This document shows positions 43,189 through 49,807 of a DNA stretch of 49,807 bases, one piece after another (the stretch's first letter is position 1; each line of letters starts with the position of its first letter). The translations under genes and the position numbers were made by a program. Source of the stretch: Candidatus Woesearchaeota archaeon (GTDB lineage Archaea > Nanobdellota > Nanobdellia > Woesearchaeales > DSVV01); NCBI GenBank assembly GCA_018303075.1, contig JAGVYW010000043.1, forward strand, positions 7,189 through 56,995. The letters run 5' to 3'. The notes beneath the pieces were generated by a model. That model was not told the origin of the DNA and made no database searches. It saw nothing but the letters and a program-made list of their open reading frames with translations.

Positions 43189-44667
43189 ATGTCTTTCAAA
43201 AAGATGAGGTTGTTTGTTGGAAGTATTTTTCTGCTAATTATACTTATAATATCTTCAATCAGCGTATCTGCAGCTCTTAATTTTGATATACAAGTTAATC
43301 CAATTATAAAGAACTTTTATCCAACTCAGCAGGGAAAATATGAAATAACAATTATCAACAAACAAGCAATTGAAGATCAATATACACTTTCATTTACAAA
43401 TACACCAAGATGGAGTGTTGAAACAGACCCTATGTCTTATCTCTCAGGAATTACATTGAAGGCAAATACATCTGTTAAGTTCTTTTTATATATAACACCT
43501 GTTCCTGAATATGAGTTTGGACCGCATGATTTTAATATCATTGCAGTATCAAAGAACACAGGTTCAAGTATTGTAGACATTTTGCCAGTGTTATTGCGAA
43601 ATCCTTCAAAAGATTTTACTGAATATTCGCCTGTAATCAATCTTGATGTTGACATACCATATAAAATAAATCCAAAAGAAGAAGCAACAATTGAGATTGA
43701 CTTTTTGAATAGAAACAAGCTTGATATAAAGAATTTAACTATTGTTGTAACAAGTATGCATTTCTCAACTGTAAAAGAAACAACACTTGGTCCGTTAGAA
43801 AAAAAAACAGAAAGGATTTCTGTGAAATATGATCCATTGATGCAGCCAACTAAAGATACAATAACTGTAACAGTTTTTGCGAATGGCGTTGATTTCAAAC
43901 CTACTGCAAAAGATATTGAGATTATCGGATATTCAAATCTCAAAGAAAATGTTCAGAAAGATGATTCTTTTTTGAAATATACTCGTTCAATTACATATAC
44001 TAATGAAGGCAATGTTGCAAATAAGAAAAAGCTAATAGTATCAACATCTGTACTGGAACAATTATTTTCATCAACAACTCCTGATGCAGTTAAAGTTGTT
44101 GAAAATGGAGTGAGAGAATATGTATGGGAGATTACTGTACATCCGCAAGGATCTGTAACAATAACAATGGTCACTAATTACAGATATATTGTTCTAATAA
44201 TTCTTATACTTATCTTATTGATTGTAAGTTATTATGTCTTTAGAAGCCCTATGTTAATCACTAAAGAATCACGCATTGTCAGAGCTTCAAAAAATGATGA
44301 AGGAATTTCACATCTAAAAGTACTTATCCATATAAAAAACAGAACAAATAAATTAATAGAGCATGTTAAAGTAATTGATAGAGTGCCGCATATAGCTGAA
44401 TTAGAGAAAGAATATGTTGTTGGTACATTGCATCCTGACAAAGTTGTAAATCATGAATTAAAAGGAACATTAGTTAAATGGGAGCTTCCTGTTGTTGAAC
44501 CATATGAAGAAAGAATCATCAGTTATAATATCAAATCAAAACTCAAGATTTTAGGTACACTTACATTGCCTGCTGCAACACTTAAATATAAAAATAATAA
44601 AGGCAATGAAGTAAAAATTAGTTCTAACAGATTTATAGCTGGTAGTGATGAAGAATATGGAAAATGA
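43189..44667 (+). CDS. Membrane-anchored secreted-domain protein, unknown function
   Basis: 492 aa. Signal peptide (1-28, LIILIISSISVSA), about 290 aa of beta-rich Ig-like/NEW3-type repeats (INLDVDIPYKINPKEEATIE, ITVTVFANG), a TM helix about 330-350 (YIVLIILILILLIVSYYVF), and a C-terminal domain (380-480) like DUF11 (KVIDRVPHIAEL, VKWELPVVEPYEERIISYNI). A single TM would put this domain in the cytosol, unusual for DUF11. GGTGAT before ATG. Probably a surface protein. Confidence 0.75.
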   Translation: MSFKKMRLFVGSIFLLIILIISSISVSAALNFDIQVNPIIKNFYPTQQGKYEITIINKQAIEDQYTLSFTNTPRWSVETDPMSYLSGITLKANTSVKFFLYITPVPEYEFGPHDFNIIAVSKNTGSSIVDILPVLLRNPSKDFTEYSPVINLDVDIPYKINPKEEATIEIDFLNRNKLDIKNLTIVVTSMHFSTVKETTLGPLEKKTERISVKYDPLMQPTKDTITVTVFANGVDFKPTAKDIEIIGYSNLKENVQKDDSFLKYTRSITYTNEGNVANKKKLIVSTSVLEQLFSSTTPDAVKVVENGVREYVWEITVHPQGSVTITMVTNYRYIVLIILILILLIVSYYVFRSPMLITKESRIVRASKNDEGISHLKVLIHIKNRTNKLIEHVKVIDRVPHIAELEKEYVVGTLHPDKVVNHELKGTLVKWELPVVEPYEERIISYNIKSKLKILGTLTLPAATLKYKNNKGNEVKISSNRFIAGSDEEYGK

Positions 44668-44855
44668 ATTTGTGAAATAATTAACTTTAAGAGAAGAATG
44701 AAAGAAGGTTATTTAACGATATGTGAATATTATTTAGGATCATTACATGAATTGCAGCAAAAAACGTTGATTCCTGAGAGATATAGTCTACAAGATTATT
44801 TCTGACTTGATTTCACAATTACATTTATATACCTCTTCTTTATCTACGATAGTAA

Positions 44856-46187
44856 ATGGTTAAGAAAAACAAGAAAAATGCAAAAGAACAAAAACAACCT
44901 GAAAATGTGGTTGAAACTAAGGATTCTTTAATATTAAAAAAGCCAAAAGTTCTTACTGAAGAAGAAATTGTCAACGGTCAGCCTGTTGTTAATATTGGGC
45001 TTGTTGGACATGTTGATCATGGAAAAACAACATTGACTGAAAGATTAACAGGAAAGTGGACAGATACTCATTCAGAAGAGATTAAGCGTGGAATCACAAT
45101 CAGATTAGGATATGCAAATTCTATATTTAGAAAATGTGTACAATGCAATATGTTTGCAACACAACAAAAATGTGAATGCGGCGGAGAAACTAAACCAATT
45201 AGAAAAGTTAGTTTTGTTGATGCACCTGGACACGAAAGTTTGATGGCAACAATGCTGTCTGGAGCTACTATCATGGATGGTGCATTGCTTCTTATTGCAG
45301 CAAATGAAAATTGTCCTCAGCCGCAAACTCGAGAACATTTAATGGCACTTGAGATTATAGGAATCAAAAATATTGTTATTGTACAAAATAAAATCGATCT
45401 GATTGATAAAGAAAAAGCATTAAAAAATTATAAACAGATAAAAGAGCTATTAAAAGGTACTTTTTTTGAAAATGCTCCAATTATCCCAATATCTGCGCAA
45501 AAAGGAGTAAATGTTGATAGATTAATTGCAGCAATTGAAGAGATTGTCCCAACACCATATCGCGATGAAACAAAAGATCCTGTAATGTTTGTAGCACGAA
45601 GTTTTGATATAAACAAACCAGGAGCTGATCTGATGAAACTAATTGGTGGAGTTCTTGGCGGCAGTTTAATACAGGGAAAATTAGCAATTGGCGATCAAAT
45701 CGAGATAAAACCAGGATATGAAGTTGAAGAAAGAAACCAAAAGGTATACAAACCAATACGCACGAAAATAATCTCTTTGATGACAGGCGAGCAGGCAATT
45801 CAAGAGGCATATCCAGGAGGATCAATTGCAGTACAAACAACATTGGATCCATCAATTGTAAAATCTGATAAATTAACAGGAAATGTTGTCGGATATTCAG
45901 ATAAGCTGCCAATTACACTAAGTGAAATAAAATTAGAAGTTCATCTGCTAGAAAGAGTTGTTGGAACAAAAGATGATGTTGTAGTAGAGCCGATCAAGAA
46001 ATTAGAGCCATTGATGTTAAATGTAAATTCAGCTGCAACAGTTGGTATTGTTACAGAATTCGGAAAGAACTCAATCACCTGCAAATTAAAGCTGCCGATC
46101 TGCTGCGAATATGGTTCAAGAATAACTATTTCTCGGAGATTAGATAATAGGTTTAGATTAATTGGATATGGTATATTGAAAAAGTAA
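44856..46187 (+). CDS. eif2g: Translation initiation factor aIF2 gamma
   Basis: 443 aa. A Lys-rich N-terminal extension of about 45 aa precedes the GTPase: GHVDHGKTTLTERL, zinc knuckle CVQCNMFATQQKCEC, DAPGHESLMATML, NKIDL, then domains II and III. Delivers initiator Met-tRNA to the small subunit. Leaderless. The extension is longer than in most archaeal homologs. Confidence 0.97.
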   Translation: MVKKNKKNAKEQKQPENVVETKDSLILKKPKVLTEEEIVNGQPVVNIGLVGHVDHGKTTLTERLTGKWTDTHSEEIKRGITIRLGYANSIFRKCVQCNMFATQQKCECGGETKPIRKVSFVDAPGHESLMATMLSGATIMDGALLLIAANENCPQPQTREHLMALEIIGIKNIVIVQNKIDLIDKEKALKNYKQIKELLKGTFFENAPIIPISAQKGVNVDRLIAAIEEIVPTPYRDETKDPVMFVARSFDINKPGADLMKLIGGVLGGSLIQGKLAIGDQIEIKPGYEVEERNQKVYKPIRTKIISLMTGEQAIQEAYPGGSIAVQTTLDPSIVKSDKLTGNVVGYSDKLPITLSEIKLEVHLLERVVGTKDDVVVEPIKKLEPLMLNVNSAATVGIVTEFGKNSITCKLKLPICCEYGSRITISRRLDNRFRLIGYGILKK

Positions 46188-46415
46188 ATCAAAAGTAAAT
46201 CTATTGAATAAATGAAGAAAAATTAAGTGGTATATTCTTATCTGTTTTTATCTCCTTACAATATTGCCTGAAACCGTTGTTATTGTATAATCATTGCCAG
46301 TTCTATGAAAAGTAAAAGGTAATCCTGTATAAAACTAATCTCCACAATTTAATCCTGAAATCATTATCGAAACATTTAAATAATCTAATCTAAATTAGAC
46401 TAATTGTGATTAGAT

Positions 46416-47783
46416 ATGTTTGTAAACAGAACTAAAGAAATGCAATTGTTAGATGAAGAATTTACTCATAAAGGAGCTCGCTTTATTGTTATCTATGGGA
46501 GAAGAAGAGTTGGAAAGACGCGTCTTATTGAGGAGTTTATCAAGGATAAGGATTCAGTTTATTATTTAGCTGCGCTGGAATCAGAAGCGCAGCAAATTAA
46601 AGAATTAAAAACACTCATAGGTAGAAAATTAAATGATGAACTTATTTTAACTCTTGAACTAACTGATTGGAAGCAATTATTCTCTTATCTAGAAAAGATT
46701 CTTCCGAAAGATAAAAAGATGATTATCGTTATTGATGAAGTTACTTTTCTTATTAAAAATAATTCTTCTTTTGTTTCATATCTGCAGAAATTCTGGGATC
46801 AATTTTTATCAAAAACAAATATCATACTTATCCTTTCTGGTTCATTAGTGGGATTAATTATCAAAGAAATATTAGCTGAGGAATCTCCTCTTTATGGAAG
46901 AAGAACAGCGCAGATTCAATTAGAACCATTATTATTTTCACATTCTATTGAATTCATGAAAACAACTTTTGAAGAATCAATTGCCCTATATTCAGTTACA
47001 GGAGGAATCCCACAATATCTTCTTCAAATAGATCAACCTTTTATTCAGTTTCTAAAGAAAAAGTTTTTTTATAAAGATGGTTTTTTTTATCAAGAAGGTC
47101 AATTTTTACTCAGCCAAGAATTTAAAGATCCTTCAACATATATTGACATATTAAAGGCAATATCTTTTGGCAACACAAAATTAAATGAAATCTCTAATTT
47201 TACAGGTATTGAAACAAAAATACTTAGCAGATATGTTGATATTCTTATTGAATTACGCCTTATGAAAAGAATAGTTCCAATTACAGAGGATAAAGATTCA
47301 TATAGAGGTGCAATTTACAAAATTAATGACAATTTCTTATCTTTCTGGCATCATTTTGTATTTCCAAATCGTTCTTCGATAGAAATTGAAAATGAAGAAG
47401 ATATTAAAAGAATTATGAGAGAAGTAAACTCCTATATTGGATTTGTATTTGAAGATATTTGTAAACAATTTCTTATTACAAATCAACCAATATCATTTAC
47501 AAATATAGGAACATGGTGGGATAAAGAAAATGAGATTGATATTGTTGCTTACCATCATACAAATAAAGAGATATTCTTTTGCGAATGTAAATGGAAAGAA
47601 TCGGTTAACAGTGATGAAATTTTATTCAAACTGCAGCAAAAATCAACGTTAGTGCAATGGAATAACCAATCAAGGAAAGAATATTTTGTTATTTTTGCAA
47701 AATCATTTAAAAACAAAAATCAACATAAAAATGTGTTTTTATTTGATCTTAAAGATATAGAAAAAAAGATGAAAAGAAATTAA
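46416..47783 (+). CDS. Archaeal ATPase with C-terminal nuclease-like domain (COG1672/DUF234)
   Basis: 455 aa. Walker A YGRRRVGKTRLIEEF (about 30), Walker B MIIVIDEV (about 107), sensor LILSGSLVG. A winged helix (about 250-300) follows, then a DUF234 C-terminus with ENEIDIVAYHHTNKEIFFCE then CKW, which fits a PD-(D/E)xK nuclease pattern (D ... E-x-K). Such ATPases occur in mobile or defence contexts; role unknown. Confidence 0.88.
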   Translation: MFVNRTKEMQLLDEEFTHKGARFIVIYGRRRVGKTRLIEEFIKDKDSVYYLAALESEAQQIKELKTLIGRKLNDELILTLELTDWKQLFSYLEKILPKDKKMIIVIDEVTFLIKNNSSFVSYLQKFWDQFLSKTNIILILSGSLVGLIIKEILAEESPLYGRRTAQIQLEPLLFSHSIEFMKTTFEESIALYSVTGGIPQYLLQIDQPFIQFLKKKFFYKDGFFYQEGQFLLSQEFKDPSTYIDILKAISFGNTKLNEISNFTGIETKILSRYVDILIELRLMKRIVPITEDKDSYRGAIYKINDNFLSFWHHFVFPNRSSIEIENEEDIKRIMREVNSYIGFVFEDICKQFLITNQPISFTNIGTWWDKENEIDIVAYHHTNKEIFFCECKWKESVNSDEILFKLQQKSTLVQWNNQSRKEYFVIFAKSFKNKNQHKNVFLFDLKDIEKKMKRN

Positions 47784-47793
47784 TTGCAAGCAA

Positions 47794-47949
47794 TTATGGC
47801 TTTTTTGCATACCCTATTATTTTTATTTTAGCAATTATATCAGCAGAAATGCCCTTCCCAATTTTTTCAGCATAAAATTCTGCGTTATTAAGTTGATAGT
47901 CTATAGACATAACATCTCCTTTATTTGCGTAATCTATGCTAATTGTCAT
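47794..47949 (-). CDS. Small ORF downstream of marC (51 aa)
   Basis: Not in the track. ATG 47949 starts six bases after the marC stop; GGAG seven bases before a second ATG at codon 14 is a possible alternative start (MSIDYQL). Soluble, ends YAKKP. Possible cotranscribed peptide. Confidence 0.4.
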   Translation of the reverse strand: MTISIDYANKGDVMSIDYQLNNAEFYAEKIGKGISADIIAKIKIIGYAKKP

Positions 47950-47955
47950 TTTAGA

Positions 47956-48546
47956 TTATCCCAGCCATCCAGACGTAATAAATGAAACACCTATAGCTAG
48001 GATAATTAAGCCCATTAATCTAGAAATTGCATCACTTCCCTGTTTGCCAAATATTCTAAATAATAATTCTGTATTTCTCAAAGCAAACCAGGTAAATAAT
48101 AAATTAGCAAGCGCTGCTAATAATGGAATAAAAAAGCCATATTGCTGAACCAGAATAATTGCAGTTGTTATTGTGCCTGGACCAACAATCAATGGAATTG
48201 CCATCGGAACAACAGCTATGTCATAGCTCTTAGCTCTTTCCTCTTTAAGATGGATGCCTAAGCAAATCTTCAAGCCTATCAATAGAATCAAAATCCCTCC
48301 GCCAATCTTGAAGTCACTCAAAGAGATGTTAAACAAATTAAGGATTCCCATTCCAAAAAAGAGGAATAATATTAAAATTAATGTTGCAACATAAAACGCC
48401 TCATTTGCACTCTTTACTCGATGTTTCTTAGTATATTTTTCAGTAAATAGCATAAATATAGGTACATTGCCAAGAGTGTCCATTATAACAAAGATTGCCA
48501 GAAATGATTTTATGAATGTCGACCAGTCAAATGATAGTTCTAACAT
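47956..48546 (-). CDS. MarC-family integral membrane protein
   Basis: 196 aa with about six hydrophobic helices. Family motifs: FVIMDTLGNVPIF near the start, IGGGILILLIGLKI, and VPMAIPLIVGPGTITTAI. UPF0056/MarC proteins are common in bacteria and archaea; function not established. Confidence 0.92.
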   Translation of the reverse strand: MLELSFDWSTFIKSFLAIFVIMDTLGNVPIFMLFTEKYTKKHRVKSANEAFYVATLILILFLFFGMGILNLFNISLSDFKIGGGILILLIGLKICLGIHLKEERAKSYDIAVVPMAIPLIVGPGTITTAIILVQQYGFFIPLLAALANLLFTWFALRNTELLFRIFGKQGSDAISRLMGLIILAIGVSFITSGWLG

Positions 48547-48587
48547 ATTTAGCCTCTTTTTTTATTATTGTTGATGAAATGTTAATA

Positions 48588-48971
48588 TCATATCATCATT
48601 ACATTTGTTTCATTTCTGAAATCATTATCTGCTGTAATGAATATTGCTCCTTCTTTAATTGAAGTTGTTAAGTGAATTGCATCAGCTAATCTAAATTTAG
48701 GATATTTTGCTCTTTTTATCTTTTTTGTTTTTGCTGCCTGTATACAGATATCAATTGTTAGCGGCAATATTGCAGCCCTGCTTTGTATAAATAAGAGAAA
48801 TTGCTCAAAACTCTTATTGTCTCTTTCAAATCTATCGGCTAATTCAGCAATTGCTAAAACTGATGTTGCAATCATCTCATTCTCTATAATATCTTTAACG
48901 CTTAAACCTTTGCTGCTAGCAATCGAATATTCAAGCCATGCTGAACTGTCAATCAGATATTTATAGCTCAT
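48588..48971 (-). CDS. vapC: VapC-type PIN-domain toxin
   Basis: 127 aa. PIN acidic residues: YLIDSSAW (Asp), LAIAELADRF (Glu), FRLADAIHL (Asp), FITADNDF (Asp). RNA endonuclease toxin, start overlaps vapB by 11 bp, so translation-coupled. Confidence 0.93.
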   Translation of the reverse strand: MSYKYLIDSSAWLEYSIASSKGLSVKDIIENEMIATSVLAIAELADRFERDNKSFEQFLLFIQSRAAILPLTIDICIQAAKTKKIKRAKYPKFRLADAIHLTTSIKEGAIFITADNDFRNETNVMMI

Positions 48972-49161
48972 TAAGCATCATCCTATCTTTTTTTGACCAA
49001 GATTTCATCCCTTTTCCGCAACCAAACATTGTTTTTGGTACATTTGTATATTTCTGAAGAAGTTTCTTAATTACTTCATCATAACTTGAAGCATCTTCTT
49101 CTGCTTTTGCTCTCTCAAGCAATTGCTTTGTTCCGTCTGATATCTGTATTGTTGTAGCCAT
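48961..49161 (-). CDS. vapB: VapB-type antitoxin
   Basis: 66 aa from ATG 49161; the track start adds 22 residues that read through the promoter. An N-terminal ribbon-helix-helix-like MATTIQISDGTKQLLE and a C-terminal region that would cover VapC. TATA (minus strand TTTATAAAT, 49185-49193) about 25 bp upstream supports the short start. Confidence 0.88.
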   Translation of the reverse strand: MATTIQISDGTKQLLERAKAEEDASSYDEVIKKLLQKYTNVPKTMFGCGKGMKSWSKKDRMMLNEL

Positions 49162-49184
49162 ATTATAATTATAGTTATATTTAT

Positions 49185-49193
49185 ATTTATAAA
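49185..49193 (-). promoter_or_regulatory. TATA box of vapBC
   Basis: TTTATAAAT on the minus strand, about 25 bp before the vapB ATG. RHH antitoxins often bind here to repress their operon. Confidence 0.5.
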
Positions 49194-49219
49194 GTTTTTG
49201 ATTCAAAAAAAATGGGTTT

Positions 49220-49317
49220 AATACCACGCAGCTCTGCTGCGACCCATTTTTAAGAGTAAAAATCCCTTTTTTGTTATTGAATGCCCCGCAGCTTGCTGCG
49301 ATTGGGATTTTTACTTA
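49220..49317 (+). repeat. 98-bp double-hairpin repeat, copy C
   Basis: Best complete copy: AAAAATGGGT upstream pairs with ACCCATTTTT, showing an outer stem for the first half too. One visible mismatch to copy A over 98 bp. Lies upstream of the vapBC promoter and is followed at once by stem-loops V and VI. Confidence 0.92.
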
Positions 49318-49361
49318 TTAGTAAGCGACAAAAGTAAATCACAAAATAAATCGCTTACTAA
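49318..49361. repeat. Large stem-loop V
   Basis: TTAGTAAGCGA pairs perfectly with TCGCTTACTAA (11 bp), 22-nt loop. Confidence 0.75.
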
Positions 49362-49365
49362 TGTT

Positions 49366-49406
49366 TGCTGGACATAACAATTCATATGAGTTACTTATGT
49401 CCAGCA
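49366..49406. repeat. Large stem-loop VI
   Basis: TGCTGGACATAA pairs perfectly with TTATGTCCAGCA (12 bp), 17-nt loop. Confidence 0.75.
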
Positions 49407-49424
49407 TTATATATGATTGTTTAA

Positions 49425-49655
49425 GGATTTTGTTTCGAAATTTTTATATTAAATAAGAAATATAAACAAAAGCAAAAAAGTGATATAGATTTGTTAATAG
49501 AGATTAAAAATAAAAGTGTAAGTCTACTTGATATAGTTAAATTACAGCAGGAATTAGAGAAAAACCTAAAAAAGAAAGTGGATATTGTGGAATATAAGCA
49601 GATTCATCCACTACTCAGAAAGAGAATTCTTCAAGAAGAGGCAAGGATAATATAA
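49425..49655 (+). pseudogene. MNT-type nucleotidyltransferase remnant
   Basis: Frame without ATG from a stop at 49422. The C-terminal half is clear: KSDIDLLIEI, LLDIVKLQQELEKNL, KKVDIVEYKQIHPLLRKRIL, matching the D-I-D and D-I/V-V parts of MNT antitoxins. Where the GSxxRG motif should be, the frame reads LNKKYKQKQ. So N-terminally decayed, probably non-functional. Confidence 0.65.
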
Positions 49656-49729
49656 ATAAAGATCCTTTTATGTTTATATTGCATATTCAAGAGGAAATTG
49701 AAAAAATAATTCAAAAAGAACAGAAATAA
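49655..49729 (+). pseudogene. HEPN-toxin remnant
   Basis: 24 codons right after the MNT stop: NKDPFMFILHIQEEIEKIIQ resembles the first helix of HEPN partners (DP..FL..I..AIE.I). Then stop. Too short to act; supports a decayed MNT-HEPN pair. Confidence 0.45.
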
Positions 49730-49740
49730 CTATAAAAAAA

Positions 49741-49788
49741 CGAGCCAGGGAAGATTTGAACTCGCCGCAAACTTTTACAAAAAGTTTG
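49741..49788 (-). repeat. tRNA 3' fragment next to AT hairpin (fourth double-hairpin locus, partial)
   Basis: On the minus strand AGTTCAAATCTTCCCTGGCT, then CG, followed by a T-run, is a tRNA T-arm/acceptor 3' end with discriminator G (serine-like), but the upstream bases cannot form the rest of a tRNA. Directly before it is stem CAAACTTTTT..AAAAGTTTG, like the second hairpin of the other loci. The parent tRNA would be outside the window. Confidence 0.55.
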
Positions 49789-49807
49789 ATCAAAAGACAT
49801 AGATCGG

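Noticed and set aside
49741-49807. A complete tRNA at the window end
   Set aside because: Only the T-arm/acceptor 3' part matches; the bases upstream (minus strand) cannot form D or anticodon arms, so it is a fragment.

Overview
The window looks like a chromosomal segment of a small-genome, AT-rich archaeon, most likely of the DPANN/Woesearchaeota type. The sequence carries archaeal information-processing genes: TFB, aIF5B, aIF2-gamma, aIF6, SRP54/FtsY, prefoldin alpha, aCPSF1, proteasome beta, an RNase P subunit and Rad50. It also has AMP phosphorylase, tRNA introns at the canonical 37/38 site, TATA boxes about 25 nt before many ATGs (leaderless genes), and occasional GGTG/GGAG ribosome sites. 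Lineage is inferred from gene content only.

Layout. 1-4610: end of a repeat, a TrmB regulator, an AI-2E-type membrane protein, AMP phosphorylase and a nucleotidyltransferase pair. 4623-7088: MFS transporter, a decayed gene, and a tRNA-Ser whose 3' end is duplicated downstream. 7089-12566: TFB, a methyltransferase-kinase fusion, SepF, ZPR1, an orphan, MTA phosphorylase and adenine phosphoribosyltransferase. 12573-17131: HAD hydrolase, a bacterial-type MetK, aIF5B and a PUA protein. 17128-26683: a large unknown protein, a SpoT-like HD hydrolase, a translation/secretion block (PUA, FtsY, prefoldin, SRP54), a response regulator, a structured intergenic region and a RelA-like synthetase. 26738-31446: ACT protein, aCPSF1, proteasome beta, aminotransferase. 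31447-32800: repeat-rich island with intron-containing tRNA-Val and tRNA-Gly and the RNase P subunit. 32793-48546: mostly housekeeping genes (FKBP, ScpA, Fic, aIF6, pilin-like protein, sugar isomerase, Rad50, aIF2-gamma, ATPase, MarC). 48588-49807: VapBC, repeats, remnants of an MNT-HEPN pair and a tRNA 3' fragment.

Genes that work together. MetK, MTA phosphorylase, adenine phosphoribosyltransferase and AMP phosphorylase form a SAM-to-adenine-to-AMP salvage route. SRP54 and FtsY form the co-translational targeting pair. aCPSF1 (3'-end formation) lies beside the proteasome subunit. The HD hydrolase and the RelA-like synthetase suggest a split alarmone (ppGpp-like) system, unusual for archaea, with a receiver-domain protein divergent from the synthetase.

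The most unusual signals are non-coding. (1) Small double-hairpin elements sit at gene 3' ends (tRNA-Ser, tRNA-Gly, rad50, and probably a tRNA just outside the window); each is followed by a duplicate of that gene's own 3' end. (2) A 98-bp double-hairpin repeat occurs in three copies plus a fragment. (3) Pairs of near-perfect stem-loops lie beside these repeats. (4) A pseudoknot-like structure lies in front of the synthetase. All were found by eye; no alignment or folding program was run.
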